DNA from: Planctomycetota bacterium
Lineage (GTDB): Bacteria > Planctomycetota > Phycisphaerae > Sedimentisphaerales > SG8-4
Assembly: GCA_030607345.1 (NCBI GenBank)
Contig: JAUWKC010000092.1
Span: 1-6,856 of the forward strand
Direction of reading: 5' to 3'
Length of the DNA stretch: 6,856 nt
Shown here: positions 5,018-6,856 of the stretch, piece by piece
How positions within the stretch are numbered: the first letter of the stretch is position 1
How the letters are laid out: every line of letters starts with the position of its first letter
Position numbers and translations under genes: made by a program
The notes under the pieces: generated by a model
Seen by the model: the letters and a program-made list of their open reading frames with translations, nothing else
Database searches by the model: none
Told to the model about the DNA's origin: nothing

Positions 5018-6856
5018 CTATAATAAATTAACCGGGTCAACATCTATGGCGAGCTTTACAGTTGGTCTGACCGGCCCCTGGGCTCTGAAAGCTGTGAATA
5101 GTTTGCGAATAGTTTCAGGTCGGTCGGCCTGGATGATTATCTGCATTCTGTGGAAGCGCTGGATACGGGTGATTACCGCCGGCAGGGGTCCGCGAACCAG
5201 AACTTCCAGTCGCTGCTTTTCAACAATGTCGTCTATCCTCTGGCGTATTATCCTGCAGGCGACTTCGAGTTTTTCGAAGTTTAGCCCCCGTATAGTCATT
5301 ACAGCCAATCGCCGGTAGGGCGGCAGGCTGCACGCCTTTCGGTGCTTCAATTCCTCATTTGTAAAGCCGACGTAATCATTTTTCAGGGCAAACTGTATGG
5401 CCGGCTGGTCCGGCAGGAAAGTCTGCACAAAGACGGTCCCTTTCTTTGGCGAGCGCCCGGCCCGCCCGGCGACCTGTGAGATTAACTGGAAGGTTCTTTC
5501 GTTCGCGCGGAAATCAGGCAGATAGAGCGAAGTATCGGCGCTGATGCCGCCGACCAGAGTGACGTTGGGAAAGTGGAGTCCCTTGGCCAGCATCTGTGTT
5601 CCGGCCAGCACATCGATTCGGCCATCAGTGAAATCCTTGAGGACGCGGTAATAATCTTTTCCGGACATAGAATCACTATCGACCCTCGCCAGCCGAGCGT
5701 CGGGAAATTTTGCGGCCAATTCCTCTTCAAGTCTTTGGGAGCCGGTCCCAATCATTGCGAGCCCTTTGCCGCAGATAGGGCATTTCTCCGGTACGAGCGT
5801 CTGTGCCAGGCAGTAGTGACACACCGCATAGCCGTAATTGATATGTTTGCCGGTAACTGTCTGAATGCGGTGAGCGGAATTCCTGGTCGATTTGTGAAAC
5901 GTAAGTGTAACGTCGCAATTACGGCAGTGCAGTGTGTGTTTGCAGGAGGGGCAAAAAACGAAATTGCTGTAGCCTCGCCTGTTTAGAAGGAGGATGGCCT
6001 GTTCTTTTCTTGCGAGGATTTCCTTCAGACGCCGCTCCAAAGGCCCACTAATCAGGTTAATGCCTTTCTGCGTGGAGAACGTTTCGCGCATATCAATCAG
6101 CTTCATTTCGGGCATAGGCAGGTTCATAACGCGTCTCGGCAGGCGCACCAGATGAAAGTAGCTCTTTGTTTTGCAGTTGTGCATTGTTTCCAGTGAGGGC
6201 GTGGCGCTTCCCAGGATGCAATGGGCGCCGGCAAGCTGCGCTCTTTTTATCGCGACGTCCCTGCCGTTATACCGCGGCGCCGTATCCTGTTTGTAGCTTG
6301 GCTCATGCTCTTCATCGACGATGACCAGTCCGAGCCGGCCCAGGGGGGCAAAGACCGCTGAACGGGCGCCGATAACCACATCGGCGTCGCCGGTCTTTAT
6401 CTTCTGCCACTGTGCGTTTCGCTGCCACGCCGTCAGGCCCGAATGCATAACGGCGATATTCTCAAACCTTGTACTGAATCTCTGCACTGTTTGAGTGGTC
6501 AGGGCAATTTCGGGCAGCAGCACAATGGCGGTTTTGCCTTTTCTTATTACGGCTTCGATGGCTCTTATGTAGAGTTCGGTTTTTCCGCTGTCGGTTACGC
6601 CGTGCAACAGCGTGACGCCGAATTCCGGCGCATTAATCCGGGTGTTCAGATGGGCCAGTGCCTTTTGCTGGTCCTCGTTGAGTATTACTTTTTCGGTTTT
6701 TAGTTCCATCCCCCCCGGCATGACGGGAAGCGACCTTAGTGTAGTTTTGCCGACCATTGTTACAATTTGCTTCCGGACCAATCGTTTCACAGGCTCATTG
6801 GTGCAGCCGACCAATTGGAGCAAGCTCTGTACGGGCAGGGCGGATTTTGCATTGAA
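5018..6856 (-). CDS. priA: Primosomal protein N' (replication restart helicase PriA), N-terminus outside the window
   Basis: A 3'-to-5' superfamily 2 DNA helicase that recognises stalled forks and reloads the replicative helicase. 612 residues are visible and the frame is open to the edge, so roughly the first 100-200 residues (the 3'-end-binding domain and part of the winged helix) are missing. Numbered from the first visible codon: Walker A GVTDSGKT (86-93), DEEH box (181-184), GSATPS (216-221), eight zinc-binding cysteines (302, 305, 311, 314, 346, 349, 359, 362), GTQMLAKG (419-426) and QVAGRAGR (461-468), then the C-terminal domain ending at a TAG. The cysteine spacing matches E. coli PriA except for a 31-residue stretch between the fourth and fifth cysteines, where E. 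coli has 14. The Walker A has Asp where most PriA have Gly, which still fits GxxxxGKT. No intrinsic terminator lies between priA and the tRNA. Identification is firm. Confidence 0.97.
   Translation of the reverse strand, partial: FNAKSALPVQSLLQLVGCTNEPVKRLVRKQIVTMVGKTTLRSLPVMPGGMELKTEKVILNEDQQKALAHLNTRINAPEFGVTLLHGVTDSGKTELYIRAIEAVIRKGKTAIVLLPEIALTTQTVQRFSTRFENIAVMHSGLTAWQRNAQWQKIKTGDADVVIGARSAVFAPLGRLGLVIVDEEHEPSYKQDTAPRYNGRDVAIKRAQLAGAHCILGSATPSLETMHNCKTKSYFHLVRLPRRVMNLPMPEMKLIDMRETFSTQKGINLISGPLERRLKEILARKEQAILLLNRRGYSNFVFCPSCKHTLHCRNCDVTLTFHKSTRNSAHRIQTVTGKHINYGYAVCHYCLAQTLVPEKCPICGKGLAMIGTGSQRLEEELAAKFPDARLARVDSDSMSGKDYYRVLKDFTDGRIDVLAGTQMLAKGLHFPNVTLVGGISADTSLYLPDFRANERTFQLISQVAGRAGRSPKKGTVFVQTFLPDQPAIQFALKNDYVGFTNEELKHRKACSLPPYRRLAVMTIRGLNFEKLEVACRIIRQRIDDIVEKQRLEVLVRGPLPAVITRIQRFHRMQIIIQADRPETIRKLFTAFRAQGPVRPTVKLAIDVDPVNLL

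Noticed and set aside
6821..6823. TTG at 6823 as the start of PriA.
   Set aside because: The frame stays open to the window edge with plausible PriA sequence, so the true start is outside.
1..6856. Mobile element, CRISPR array or defence system.
   Set aside because: No transposase, integrase, spaced repeat array, terminal repeats or defence-type domains are seen. The tRNA shows no sign of an integrated element or a duplicated 3' end nearby.

Overview
The window is a gene-dense stretch of bacterial chromosome in which every supported gene lies on the minus strand. In transcription order (right to left) it holds: the 3' part of priA, the replication-restart helicase; a tRNA-Pro(CGG) gene with its own promoter and terminator; a plant-type cystathionine gamma-synthase; glucose-6-phosphate dehydrogenase (zwf); a uroporphyrinogen-decarboxylase-superfamily protein; and the first 151 codons of a transketolase that runs off the left edge.

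Right part (4897-6856): PriA is cut by the window edge at its N-terminus. Just after its stop codon come an extended -10 promoter, the tRNA-Pro and a clean intrinsic terminator. The -35 box of the next promoter almost touches that terminator's U-tract, so one transcription unit ends where the next begins.

Middle and left (1-4860): a consensus-like sigma70 promoter at 4831-4859 drives a leader of about 250 nt. Three 8-bp direct repeats, spaced exactly 11 bp, sit at the predicted start site. Cystathionine gamma-synthase follows, then zwf only 65 bp later. A 178-bp gap after zwf holds a second good promoter, a terminator-like hairpin and a 12-bp perfect palindrome. The UROD-like gene comes next, and its stop overlaps the transketolase start by 8 bases. 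The layout suggests one metabolic operon with an internal promoter: methionine/transsulfuration, the NADPH-producing entry to the pentose phosphate pathway, and its non-oxidative branch. The UROD-like protein is of unknown role; it carries a His-x-Cys ... Cys pattern like the zinc site of MtaA/MtbA-type methyltransferases.

Organism: the coding style, the plant-like cystathionine gamma-synthase and a non-HemE UROD-family protein suggest an uncultured member of the PVC group, perhaps a planctomycete of the Phycisphaerae type. This is an inference from remembered families and is only moderately supported. I see no phage, transposon, CRISPR or defence genes. The most interesting points are an altered metal-binding motif in the transketolase, the putative zinc site in the UROD-like protein, and the repeat array at the cystathionine gamma-synthase promoter.
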